Source of the DNA: an uncultured Nostocoides sp.
GTDB lineage: Bacteria; Actinomycetota; Actinomycetes; Actinomycetales; Dermatophilaceae
Assembly (NCBI GenBank): GCA_936931335.1
Contig: CAKZIH010000351.1
Span: forward strand, 1 to 11,482
Direction: 5' to 3'
DNA: 11,482 nucleotides
The position numbers and the translations under genes were made by a program. Shown here piece after piece: positions 6,287 through 11,482 of this stretch (the stretch's first letter is position 1; the number at the start of each line of letters is the position of its first letter). A model generated the notes under the pieces. That model had not been told where the DNA came from and did no database searches. It saw nothing but the letters and a program-made list of their open reading frames with translations.

Positions 6287-6299
6287 TGGCGAGTTCGGG

Positions 6300-6305
6300 A
6301 GTCTA
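6300..6305 (-). promoter_or_regulatory. Candidate -10 box for the CAU tRNA
   Basis: On the minus strand TAGACT lies 13 bp upstream of the mature tRNA 5' end, leaving room for a short leader that RNase P would remove. No convincing -35 box was seen. Confidence 0.4.
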
Positions 6306-6431
6306 GTCGGCGTGCTCTGTGCGCGCCGCACCGGCAGTGGCTCACTCGCCACCGCGGTAGCCCCCGTCCGGGCTGGGTCAGCGGTTACGGTGCCATGGGT
6401 CAGGCCCGGCTGGGCCCGGCATACGTGCACG

Positions 6432-6438
6432 AGGAAGG
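6432..6438 (+). promoter_or_regulatory. Shine-Dalgarno site of the LysM protein gene
   Basis: AGGAAGG, within a longer GAGGAAGGAA, lies 9 bases before the ATG at 6448. It supports that start and therefore the absence of a signal peptide. A TACGGT hexamer at 6386-6391 could be the -10 element. Confidence 0.7.
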
Positions 6439-6447
6439 AAGTGCCCC

Positions 6448-7134
6448 ATGGGCTTTCTGGACGACCTGAAGGATGGCCTCGGTTTCGACTCCGAGGAAGA
6501 AAAGGCCAAGAAGGCGCAGGAGCATGCCGCCGAGGAAGCGCGCAAGGCGCAGGACGAGGCGAGCGCCAAGGAAAAGGAGGCCGCCGAGGCCCGTCGCAAG
6601 GCGGATGAAGCCGCCCGGAACGCGGAGAAGACAACGGCGGCGCCGACCAGCACCACCCCGACTCCGGCTCCCAGCGCTCCGGTGGAGCCCACAGTCGCCC
6701 CCGCGCCGGACTACACCAAGTCCCCGTCCGCCCCGCAGGCGCCGGCTACCCCCTCCGCTCCGCAGTCGGCCCCGTCTGCTCCCCCGGCCACTGAGCCGAC
6801 GGGCAACCTCGGGGAGAAGACCGCGGATCAGGCCCCCGCCAAGCCTGCCCAGGCCCGCGAGAACGATCGTGACGATCGCGATGAGAAGGCTCGCGCCGAC
6901 AAGGCTCGGGATGACAAGGCGCGCGCCGACCGCGACGGGCACCGTGAGGCTCCGCATTCGGACAAGGCGAAGGACCAGCCGTCCTACCGCAGCTACCCGG
7001 TCAAGTCCGGCGACACCCTCTCCGAGATCGGCGAGCGCTTCGGTGTCGACTACCGCAAGATCGCAAAGCTCAATGGCGTCGACAACCCCGACCTGATCTA
7101 CCCCGGCCAGAAGTTCAAGATCCCCAACGACTGA
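6448..7134 (+). CDS. Coiled-coil and C-terminal LysM domain protein without signal peptide
   Basis: The 228-residue protein has four zones. Residues 1-14 (MGFLDDLKDGLGFD) form a short amphipathic head. Residues 15-61 are a Glu/Lys/Ala-rich stretch predicted to be coiled coil. Residues 62-118 are a Pro/Ala/Ser/Thr-rich linker, followed by a highly charged Asp/Arg/Lys segment (137-176) with repeats such as KARADKARDDKARADRD. Residues 182-227 are one LysM domain (YPVKSGDTLSEIGERFGVDYRKIAKLNG, ending LIYPGQKFKIP). LysM normally binds N-acetylglucosamine polymers, but there is no signal peptide or membrane helix. The layout recalls E. coli Kbp (YgaU), a cytoplasmic BON-LysM protein that binds potassium, although no BON domain is seen here. 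A good Shine-Dalgarno site fixes the start, so a missed signal peptide is unlikely. The function is unknown. Confidence 0.9.
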   Translation: MGFLDDLKDGLGFDSEEEKAKKAQEHAAEEARKAQDEASAKEKEAAEARRKADEAARNAEKTTAAPTSTTPTPAPSAPVEPTVAPAPDYTKSPSAPQAPATPSAPQSAPSAPPATEPTGNLGEKTADQAPAKPAQARENDRDDRDEKARADKARDDKARADRDGHREAPHSDKAKDQPSYRSYPVKSGDTLSEIGERFGVDYRKIAKLNGVDNPDLIYPGQKFKIPND

Positions 7135-7141
7135 CGATTCG

Positions 7142-7166
7142 CGCATGGCCTCGGGCCAACCATGCG
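7142..7166 (+). terminator. First of two tandem hairpins after the LysM gene
   Basis: CGCATGG (7142-7148) pairs with CCATGCG (7160-7166) around an 11-nt loop that itself holds GGCC self-complementary words. It begins 7 bases after the stop codon and may act with the larger hairpin at 7178-7214. Confidence 0.4.
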
Positions 7167-7177
7167 GTCTCAGCCAA

Positions 7178-7214
7178 GCCGAGCGCGGCGGAGGACTCCT
7201 CCGCCGCGCTCGGC
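7178..7214 (+). terminator. Strong GC-rich hairpin between the LysM and orphan binding-protein genes
   Basis: The 18-base arms 7178-7195 and 7197-7214 are perfectly complementary around one central base, so in RNA about 16 pairs form with a small loop. It lacks a T-run, as is usual here. It should end the LysM transcript. Because it lies only 31 bases before the next ATG, it could also act as an attenuator or protect the 5' end of the downstream mRNA. Confidence 0.7.
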
Positions 7215-7234
7215 ATACCGGTCCATGTCGAGAC

Positions 7235-7240
7235 GGAGGG
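7235..7240 (+). promoter_or_regulatory. Shine-Dalgarno site of the orphan binding-protein gene
   Basis: GGAGGG lies 5 bases before the ATG at 7246. It picks this start over in-frame ATGs at 7162 and 7225, which would put extra Arg-rich residues before the lipoprotein signal. Confidence 0.8.
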
Positions 7241-7245
7241 TCCTG

Positions 7246-8061
7246 ATGAGACTGCGTCGCGCGGCAGCCGCTGCGGCCGCGGCGCTGGTGGTGACCGCCA
7301 CGGCAGCGTGCCAGGACCCGGTGCCGGGTGCCGCACCGGGGCACCTGCGCATCGGGATTGCCACCGACCAGCCGGGCCTATCGGTGAAATCCGGTGATGG
7401 CTACCTCGGCTTCGACATCGATGTGGCCACGTATGTGGCGAAACGCCTGGGGTACAACGACATTCGCTTCGTTCCGGCCCCGCCCGCACAGCGCGCCTAT
7501 CTGCTGACCACCGGGCAGGTGGACCTCGTCGTCGCCGCCTACTCGATGACCGACCGCACCGCGGACCGGGTCACCTTCGCCGGGCCCTATCTGAACGTCG
7601 GCCAGAGTCTCCTGGTGCGCGCCGGAAGCCGGATCGCCGACCCCGGCGACCTGGCCGGCAACACCGTATGCACCCTCGCCGGCTCCACCTCTGCCCAGGT
7701 CTTAATCGACCGATTCCCTGGCGTGCGCCTGCAGGTGAACGACTCGTATGCGGCCTGCCCCCGCCGCCTCCTGGCCGGTAGCGCCGACGCGATCAGCGGC
7801 GATGACATCGTCCTGGCCGGGATCGCCGCGCAGCCCGAGTATGCCGACCGGCTGCGCCGCGTGGACACGACATTCGCCGCTCAGCGTTACGGGATCGCGC
7901 TGCCCAAAGGAGATCTGGACCTATGCCGTCGGGTGAACGACGCCTTGACCACGATGGTCGACTCCGGCGCCTGGCGCCGCGCCGCCGACGCCCACTTCAC
8001 GCCGATCGGGTACCGGTTCAGCACCGCCAGCAACCCGCCGGTCCTGCGCCCCTGCCGCTAG
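7246..8061 (+). CDS. Orphan solute-binding lipoprotein, family 3 (GluB-like paralogue)
   Basis: This is a 271-residue extracytoplasmic receptor for a polar amino acid of an ABC importer. The signal is MRLRR, a hydrophobic Ala/Val stretch, then a lipobox-like TAAC with Cys22 as lipidation site; Thr at -3 is unusual. The mature part is a full family 3 periplasmic-binding fold: RIGIATDQPGL, GFDIDVATYVAKRLG, TTGQVDLVVAAYSMTDRTADRVTFAGPYL, GSTSAQ and the RYGIALPKGD hinge region. It aligns end to end with the operon protein at 9210-10031, and its four mature cysteines (132, 161, 217, 270) have identical spacing, suggesting two conserved disulfides. It differs in being Arg-rich and almost Lys-free. 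It has no transport genes of its own, so it probably supplies the importer encoded just downstream beyond tRNA-Asn; the ligand is unknown. Confidence 0.9.
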   Translation: MRLRRAAAAAAAALVVTATAACQDPVPGAAPGHLRIGIATDQPGLSVKSGDGYLGFDIDVATYVAKRLGYNDIRFVPAPPAQRAYLLTTGQVDLVVAAYSMTDRTADRVTFAGPYLNVGQSLLVRAGSRIADPGDLAGNTVCTLAGSTSAQVLIDRFPGVRLQVNDSYAACPRRLLAGSADAISGDDIVLAGIAAQPEYADRLRRVDTTFAAQRYGIALPKGDLDLCRRVNDALTTMVDSGAWRRAADAHFTPIGYRFSTASNPPVLRPCR

Positions 8062-8086
8062 CCGCCCCGCCTGGAGGTATGTGGTA

Positions 8087-8115
8087 CCCCGGCTGATTGG
8101 GACGCGGCGCCGGGG
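8087..8115 (+). terminator. Weak hairpin after the orphan binding-protein gene
   Basis: CCCCGGC (8087-8093) pairs with GCCGGGG (8109-8115) across a 15-nt loop, followed by CTTTGCT. It begins 25 bases after the stop codon. It overlaps the region where the tRNA-Asn promoter would lie. Confidence 0.45.
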
Positions 8116-8127
8116 CTTTGCTATGGT
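8097..8127 (+). promoter_or_regulatory. Candidate promoter of tRNA-Asn
   Basis: TATGGT (8122-8127) is a plausible -10 box about 31 bp before the tRNA 5' end. TTGGGA (8097-8102) is a weak -35 with a long 19-bp spacer. A small hairpin, GCGCCG (8134-8139) with CGGCGC (8144-8149), would lie in the precursor leader. Confidence 0.4.
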
Positions 8128-8158
8128 TTCCGAGCGCCGCACGCGGCGCGCCAGTTAA

Positions 8159-8231
<73 letters not shown>

Positions 8232-8243
8232 CTCTCTCGCCTA

Positions 8244-8284
8244 GGCCCGACGTCCTCCCTCCAGGAGCCGGGCTGTTTCGTTCC
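8244..8284 (+). terminator. Terminator-like hairpin after tRNA-Asn
   Basis: GCCCG (8245-8249) pairs with CGGGC (8269-8273), extended by one G-T pair outside and by TCCT (8253-8256) with AGGA (8263-8266) inside. The tail GTTTCGTTCC is T-rich for this DNA. It should separate the tRNA from the transporter operon. Confidence 0.55.
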
Positions 8285-8361
8285 TGCGTGGTATCCCGCC
8301 GCCTGGCTTGTGTCACAGACCTGTCACGCTGGACGCGCCTAACCGGGAAAAGTGCACGGCA

Positions 8362-8384
8362 TACCGGCTCGGTGCCGGTACGGT
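8362..8384 (+). promoter_or_regulatory. Putative leaderless promoter and operator of the transporter operon
   Basis: TACGGT (8379-8384) ends 7 bp before the ATG at 8392 and there is no Shine-Dalgarno site, suggesting leaderless transcription. Overlapping its 5' edge is a perfect inverted repeat, TACCGGC (8362-8368) and GCCGGTA (8374-8380) with a 5-bp spacer. It fills the space between the -35 and -10 regions, where a repressor would act. The regulator is unknown. Confidence 0.5.
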
Positions 8385-8391
8385 ACGCGCC

Positions 8392-9147
8392 ATGGCAGAG
8401 ATGCAGGAGGCGAATCCCCTCGTCGTGATGGAGGGGGTCAACAAGCACTACGGCGATCTGCACGTGCTCAACGACATCAACCTCAGCGTGAACCGCGGCG
8501 AGGTGGTGATCGTGATCGGGCCGTCGGGGTCGGGCAAGTCCACCCTGTGCCGGACGATCAACCGCCTGGAGACCTTCGAGTCCGGCTCGATCACCATCGA
8601 CGGTGAGCCGCTCCCCCAAGAGGGCAAGGCGCTGGCCCGACTGCGTGCCGATGTGGGGATGGTCTTCCAGTCGTTCAACCTCTTCGCCCACAAGACGATC
8701 CTGGACAATGTCACCCTCGGCCCGATCAAGGTCCGCAAGACCCCCAAGGCGCAGGCCGAAAAGCGCGCCATGGAACTGCTGGAGCGCGTCGGGGTCGCCC
8801 ACCAGGCCCATAAGTACCCGGCCCAGCTCTCCGGTGGCCAGCAGCAGCGTGTCGCGATCGCCCGCTCCCTGGCCATGGAGCCCAAGGTCATGCTCTTCGA
8901 CGAGCCGACCTCGGCGCTGGACCCGGAGATGATCAATGAGGTCCTCGACGTCATGGTCGAGCTGGCCCGGGACGGGATGACCATGATCGTCATCACCCAC
9001 GAAATGGGCTTCGCCCGCAAGGCAGCCCACCGCGTGGTCTTCATGGCCGACGGCCAGATCGTCGAGCAGGCCACCCCGCAGGAGTTCTTCGCCAACCCGC
9101 GCTCCGAGCGAGCCCGGGACTTCCTCGGCAAGATCCTCACCCACTGA
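8392..9147 (+). CDS. gluA: Polar amino-acid (glutamate-type) ABC importer, ATP-binding subunit
   Basis: The 251-residue cytoplasmic ATPase powers the importer encoded by the next three genes. All ABC motifs are intact: Walker A GPSGSGKST (43-51), Q-loop Gln93 in MVFQSFNLF, signature LSGGQQQR (146-153), Walker B VMLFDEP (166-172) with the D-loop SALD, and the switch His203 in ITHEM. The length and the AHKTILDNVTLGP segment fit the GlnQ/HisP/GluA group. The start at 8392 is chosen because the conserved domain opens at residue 9-12 and a -10-like TACGGT lies just upstream; an ATG at 8308 would add 28 residues without homology. Gene order ATPase, binding protein, two permeases is that of gluABCD of Corynebacterium glutamicum. 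The glutamate specificity is inferred from overall resemblance and order. Confidence 0.93.
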   Translation: MAEMQEANPLVVMEGVNKHYGDLHVLNDINLSVNRGEVVIVIGPSGSGKSTLCRTINRLETFESGSITIDGEPLPQEGKALARLRADVGMVFQSFNLFAHKTILDNVTLGPIKVRKTPKAQAEKRAMELLERVGVAHQAHKYPAQLSGGQQQRVAIARSLAMEPKVMLFDEPTSALDPEMINEVLDVMVELARDGMTMIVITHEMGFARKAAHRVVFMADGQIVEQATPQEFFANPRSERARDFLGKILTH

Positions 9148-9195
9148 CCCGTTCCTCCCGCGGGGCTCGCGACCGTGCGCCCGGCAACCCCATCC

Positions 9196-9203
9196 GAAAG
9201 GGA
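9196..9203 (+). promoter_or_regulatory. Shine-Dalgarno site of the operon binding-protein gene
   Basis: GAAAGGGA lies 6 bases before the ATG at 9210, in the 62-bp gap after the ATPase gene. No terminator-like hairpin is evident in that gap, consistent with co-transcription. Confidence 0.65.
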
Positions 9204-9209
9204 AATCCC

Positions 9210-10031
9210 ATGAATGCACGACGTATGGCGGCCACCGCCGCAATCGCCGTCGCCGGACTCACGCTGGCCGCCTGTGGTGGCGGGAACGACGGCGCCGCCG
9301 GGAGCGGCGACTCGATCAAGATCGGCATCAAGTTCGACCAGCCGGGTCTGGGTCAGCAGGACGCCGGCAAGTACAGCGGCTTCGACGTCGACGTCGCCAA
9401 CTATGTCGCCAAGGCCCTCGGCAAGACCAAGGTCACCTTCATCCAGGCTCCGAGCAAGCAGCGCGAGGACCTCATCTCCACCGGCCAGGTCGACCTGATC
9501 TTCGCGACCTACTCGATCACCGACGAGCGCAAGCAGAAGGTCTCCTTTGCCGGGCCCTACTTCATCGCCGGTCAGGACCTCCTGGTGAAGTCCGACAGCG
9601 ACATCACCGGCCCGGAGGACCTGGACGGCAAGAAGCTGTGCTCGGTCACCGGCTCCACCTCGGCCCAGAAGGTCAAGGACGCCTACCCGGGTGTCCAGCT
9701 GCAGAACTTCGACGGTTACAGCAAGTGCCTCGACCTCATCGTCGGTGGCCAGCTCGACGCGCTCACCACCGACAACACCATCCTTGCCGGGTATGCCGCC
9801 CAGCCCGCTTACAAGGGCAAGCTCAAGGTTATCGGCAAGACCTTCTCCGAGGAGCGCTACGGCGTGGGCCTCAAGAAGGGCGACGTGGACCTCTGCAAGA
9901 AGGTCAACGACGCGCTGGCCAAGATGGTCAGCGATGGCTCGTGGCAGAAGGCTGTGGACGCCAACTTCGGCCCCGCCGGCTTCACGGTGGACAAGGCCAC
10001 CAACCCGCCGAAGACCGACGCCTGCTCCTGA
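9210..10031 (+). CDS. gluB: Polar amino-acid ABC importer, substrate-binding lipoprotein (GluB-like)
   Basis: The 273-residue lipoprotein has a signal MNARRMAATAAIAVAGLT and canonical lipobox LAAC, lipidated at Cys22, then a Gly/Asp linker. The mature receptor is a complete family 3 solute-binding domain: KIGIKFDQPGL, GFDVDVANYVAKALG, STGQVDLIFATYSITDERKQKVSFAGPYF, GSTSAQ and ERYGVGLKKGD. Cysteines at 134, 163, 219 and 272 probably form two disulfides. It should sit outside the membrane and hand its ligand to the two permeases. It is Lys-rich (about 27 Lys against 3 Arg in the mature part), opposite to its upstream paralogue. A strong hairpin follows the stop codon, often a way to make more binding protein than permease. 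Glutamate is the likeliest ligand by synteny but not proven. Confidence 0.93.
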   Translation: MNARRMAATAAIAVAGLTLAACGGGNDGAAGSGDSIKIGIKFDQPGLGQQDAGKYSGFDVDVANYVAKALGKTKVTFIQAPSKQREDLISTGQVDLIFATYSITDERKQKVSFAGPYFIAGQDLLVKSDSDITGPEDLDGKKLCSVTGSTSAQKVKDAYPGVQLQNFDGYSKCLDLIVGGQLDALTTDNTILAGYAAQPAYKGKLKVIGKTFSEERYGVGLKKGDVDLCKKVNDALAKMVSDGSWQKAVDANFGPAGFTVDKATNPPKTDACS

Positions 10032-10038
10032 TCGGACA

Positions 10039-10073
10039 GCGGGTGGGGGTGGCTGCGCACTGCCCCCACCCGC
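10039..10073 (+). terminator. Intra-operon hairpin between binding-protein and permease genes
   Basis: GCGGGTGGGGG (10039-10049) pairs with CCCCCACCCGC (10063-10073), plus one inner T-G pair, around an 11-nt loop. It starts 7 bases after the stop codon and ends 33 bases before the next ATG. As a partial terminator or 3' stabiliser it would raise binding-protein mRNA over permease mRNA (inference). Confidence 0.65.
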
Positions 10074-10093
10074 ACCGACGCTGACCCACCAAC

Positions 10094-10100
10094 GGAAGGA
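10094..10100 (+). promoter_or_regulatory. Shine-Dalgarno site of the first permease gene
   Basis: GGAAGGA lies 6 bases before the ATG at 10107, at normal spacing, and fixes that start. Confidence 0.75.
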
Positions 10101-10106
10101 CCCGCG

Positions 10107-10787
10107 ATGAGTGCCCTCTTCGAGCAATTCGACGTATGGGGTGCGTTCTGGGGCACGATCACCATCGCCTTCTTCTCGGCCATCGGCGCCCTGCTGCTGG
10201 GCACCGTGCTCGCAGTCATGCGGGTCGGGCCGGTCGGCGTGCTGCGCACGGCGGGTGCGGCATACGTGAATATCGTGCGCAATACCCCGCTCACCCTGCT
10301 GGTCTTCTTCTTCGCGGTGGTCGTGCACTACCAGCTCAGGCTCAACCTGGCTGACTCGGACAGCTCGACCTGGATCACGGACGAGGCATACCGCTGGGGG
10401 ATCATCGCGATGGCCGTCTACCACGCGGCATTCGTCTGCGAGGCGATCCGCAGCGGTATCAACACGGTGCCGCCCGGCCAGGCCGAGGCGGCCCGGGCGA
10501 TCGGCCTGAACTTCGGTCAGTCACTGCGGGAAGTCGTTCTCCCGCAAGCCTTCCGCGGGGCCATCGCACCGCTGGCCTCGGCACTCATCGCGCTGATCAA
10601 GAACACCACCGTGCTGGCCGCCGTCGGCGTGATGCAGACCTCGACCTTCATGAATGCGGCGATCGAGTCGCGTGCCGACTTGAGTTATCTGATCTTCGCC
10701 CTGTGCGCGGGCTTCTTCGTCCTGCTCACTCTCCCCCTCGGCGTGGGCCTGACCCACCTGTCCCAGAAGCTGGCGGTCAAGCGATGA
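10107..10787 (+). CDS. gluC: Polar amino-acid ABC importer, permease subunit 1 (GluC-like)
   Basis: The 226-residue integral membrane protein has the HisM/GluC layout. The N-terminus VWGAFWGTITIAFFSAIGALLLGTVLAVMRV gives the first helix, followed by the family's IVRNTPLTLLVFFF. A helix holding MAVYHAAFVCEAIRSGI comes next, and then the ATPase-contacting EAA loop GQAEAARAIGLNFGQSLREVVLPQA at 124-148. Further helices follow (about 157-175 and 194-215), giving about five. It should pair with the next gene's product as the transmembrane channel. Its stop codon overlaps the start of that gene in ATGA, which implies translational coupling. It resembles GluC of Corynebacterium glutamicum in length and motifs. 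The Shine-Dalgarno site fixes the start. Confidence 0.92.
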   Translation: MSALFEQFDVWGAFWGTITIAFFSAIGALLLGTVLAVMRVGPVGVLRTAGAAYVNIVRNTPLTLLVFFFAVVVHYQLRLNLADSDSSTWITDEAYRWGIIAMAVYHAAFVCEAIRSGINTVPPGQAEAARAIGLNFGQSLREVVLPQAFRGAIAPLASALIALIKNTTVLAAVGVMQTSTFMNAAIESRADLSYLIFALCAGFFVLLTLPLGVGLTHLSQKLAVKR

Positions 10788-11482
10788 GCGCGTCGGTCCT
10801 CTTCGACTCCCCGGGGCCCAAGGCGCGGGCCCGGTATCGGATCATCGCCGTCATCGGCGGGTTGATCGTCCTCGGTCTGTTGCTGCTGGCGGTGCTGCGG
10901 CTCGCCGACGCGGGTCAGCTCACCGCCGAGAAGTGGTCACCTTTCGCCCATTGGGACGTATGGCGTTACTACCTCCTGATCGGGCTGTGGGCCACCCTCA
11001 AGGCGGCCGCGCTCTCGGTGATCGGGGCGCTCATCTTCGGGGTGGTCTTCGGTCTCGGCAGGCTCTCGGACAACCGGGTGATCCGGTGGATCAGCGGGGC
11101 GGTTGTCGAATTCTTCCGCGCCGTGCCCGTGCTGATCATGATGATCTTCTTCTTCGGGGTCTATGCGCGTGGCCAGGTCTTTGCCGCCTCGCAGAACCCC
11201 TTTGCCGCGGTGGTCACCGCGTTGACCCTCTACAACGGGGCCGTGATCGCCGAACTCGTCCGGTCTGGGGTTTACGGGCTGCCCAAGGGGCAGCGCGAGG
11301 CGGGCCTGTCGGTGGGCTTGACCAACTCGGAGACCCTGCGCACCATCCTGCTGCCGCAGGCGGTGACCGCCATGCTCCCCGCCCTAGTCGGCCAGCTTGT
11401 GGTGATCCTTAAGGACGCCGCGCTGGGCGCGATCATTACCTATCCGGAACTGCTCCAGCAGGCGCAGAACCTGGGTTCCGCG
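10784..11482 (+). CDS. gluD: Polar amino-acid ABC importer, permease subunit 2 (GluD-like); 3' end outside window
   Basis: The frame opens with an ATG overlapping the previous stop codon (ATGA, 10784-10787) and stays open to the window end, giving 233 residues. A cytosolic N-terminal extension of about 17 residues precedes a hydrophobic helix (about 20-38), then the WRYYLLIGLWATLKAAALSVIGALIFGVVFG helix and the family motif VEFFRAVPVLIMMIFFF. The EAA loop reads GQREAGLSVGLTNSETLRTILLPQA, and QLVVILKDAALGAIITY is the next helix. The extra N-terminal helix and loop compared with GluC are typical of GluD. The remaining part would include the last helix and tail. It forms the heterodimeric channel with the preceding permease. 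Confidence 0.93.
   Translation, partial: MSASVLFDSPGPKARARYRIIAVIGGLIVLGLLLLAVLRLADAGQLTAEKWSPFAHWDVWRYYLLIGLWATLKAAALSVIGALIFGVVFGLGRLSDNRVIRWISGAVVEFFRAVPVLIMMIFFFGVYARGQVFAASQNPFAAVVTALTLYNGAVIAELVRSGVYGLPKGQREAGLSVGLTNSETLRTILLPQAVTAMLPALVGQLVVILKDAALGAIITYPELLQQAQNLGSA

Noticed and set aside
7162..7245. Upstream ATG at 7162 for the orphan binding protein
   Set aside because: It lies inside the hairpin region, gives an Arg/Pro-rich extension that would disrupt the lipoprotein signal, and has no Shine-Dalgarno site, whereas GGAGGG precedes the ATG at 7246.
6400..7344. A 314-codon minus-strand open frame across the LysM gene
   Set aside because: Its Gly/Arg/Leu-rich translation mirrors the repetitive LysM-protein linker on the other strand. 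It has no start-site support or domain.
8448..10424. A 658-codon open frame on the minus strand
   Set aside because: It lies antisense to the ATPase, binding-protein and first permease genes, whose motifs are unmistakable. Long antisense frames are expected in DNA with G/C-rich third codon positions, and the translation is low-complexity with no recognisable domain.

Overview
The window is high-GC DNA with strong G/C preference at third codon positions. Its gene families are typically actinobacterial: DUF3145, a cell-wall-binding-repeat plus Excalibur surface protein, and a GluABCD-type amino-acid ABC operon. Neither tRNA gene encodes its CCA end. An actinobacterium, most likely of the order Micrococcales, is inferred; no marker here fixes the genus. 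The DNA looks chromosomal. I see no transposase, integrase, phage gene or CRISPR array.

Layout. (1) Positions 1-449 hold the last third of fabF (3-oxoacyl-ACP synthase II). (2) A block of secreted or surface proteins follows: a three-repeat cell-wall-binding/Excalibur protein (493-1635, +), then, convergent to it across a repeat- and hairpin-rich spacer, a membrane-anchored beta-propeller-like protein (2849-1782, -). (3) On the minus strand lie DUF3145 (3390-2878), a secreted DUF1996 protein (4643-3564) and a short-chain dehydrogenase (5684-4875). The dehydrogenase is divergent from a MarR-type repressor (5734-6177, +) across a 49-bp spacer with two overlapping inverted repeats. (4) A CAU-anticodon tRNA (6286-6213, -) and a cytoplasmic-looking coiled-coil/LysM protein (6448-7134, +) come next. 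(5) The last part is amino-acid uptake: an orphan lipoprotein binding protein (7246-8061), tRNA-Asn (8159-8231), then an operon of ATPase, binding lipoprotein and two permeases (8392 to beyond 11482), resembling gluABCD of Corynebacterium glutamicum.

How the genes work together. The operon encodes a complete polar amino-acid importer: the binding lipoprotein delivers ligand to the GluC/GluD permease pair, driven by the GluA ATPase. The orphan binding protein upstream is a clear paralogue with the same cysteine spacing and could supply the same membrane complex with a second ligand. The MarR protein probably controls itself and the dehydrogenase. Several genes have a TANNNT -10 element placed 6-7 bp before the start codon and no Shine-Dalgarno sequence, which suggests leaderless transcripts; others carry strong Shine-Dalgarno sites.

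No gene-free stretch exceeds 300 bases. The longest are 4644-4874 (only a terminator-like hairpin seen, overlapping the dehydrogenase stop), 3391-3563 (Shine-Dalgarno of DUF3145, otherwise nothing clear), 6287-6447 and 8232-8391 (promoter and terminator elements listed). I found no convincing wholly new system. The most notable points are the paired binding proteins with mirrored Lys/Arg usage, the repeated leaderless-promoter geometry, and the excess of the word GTATG/CATAC.
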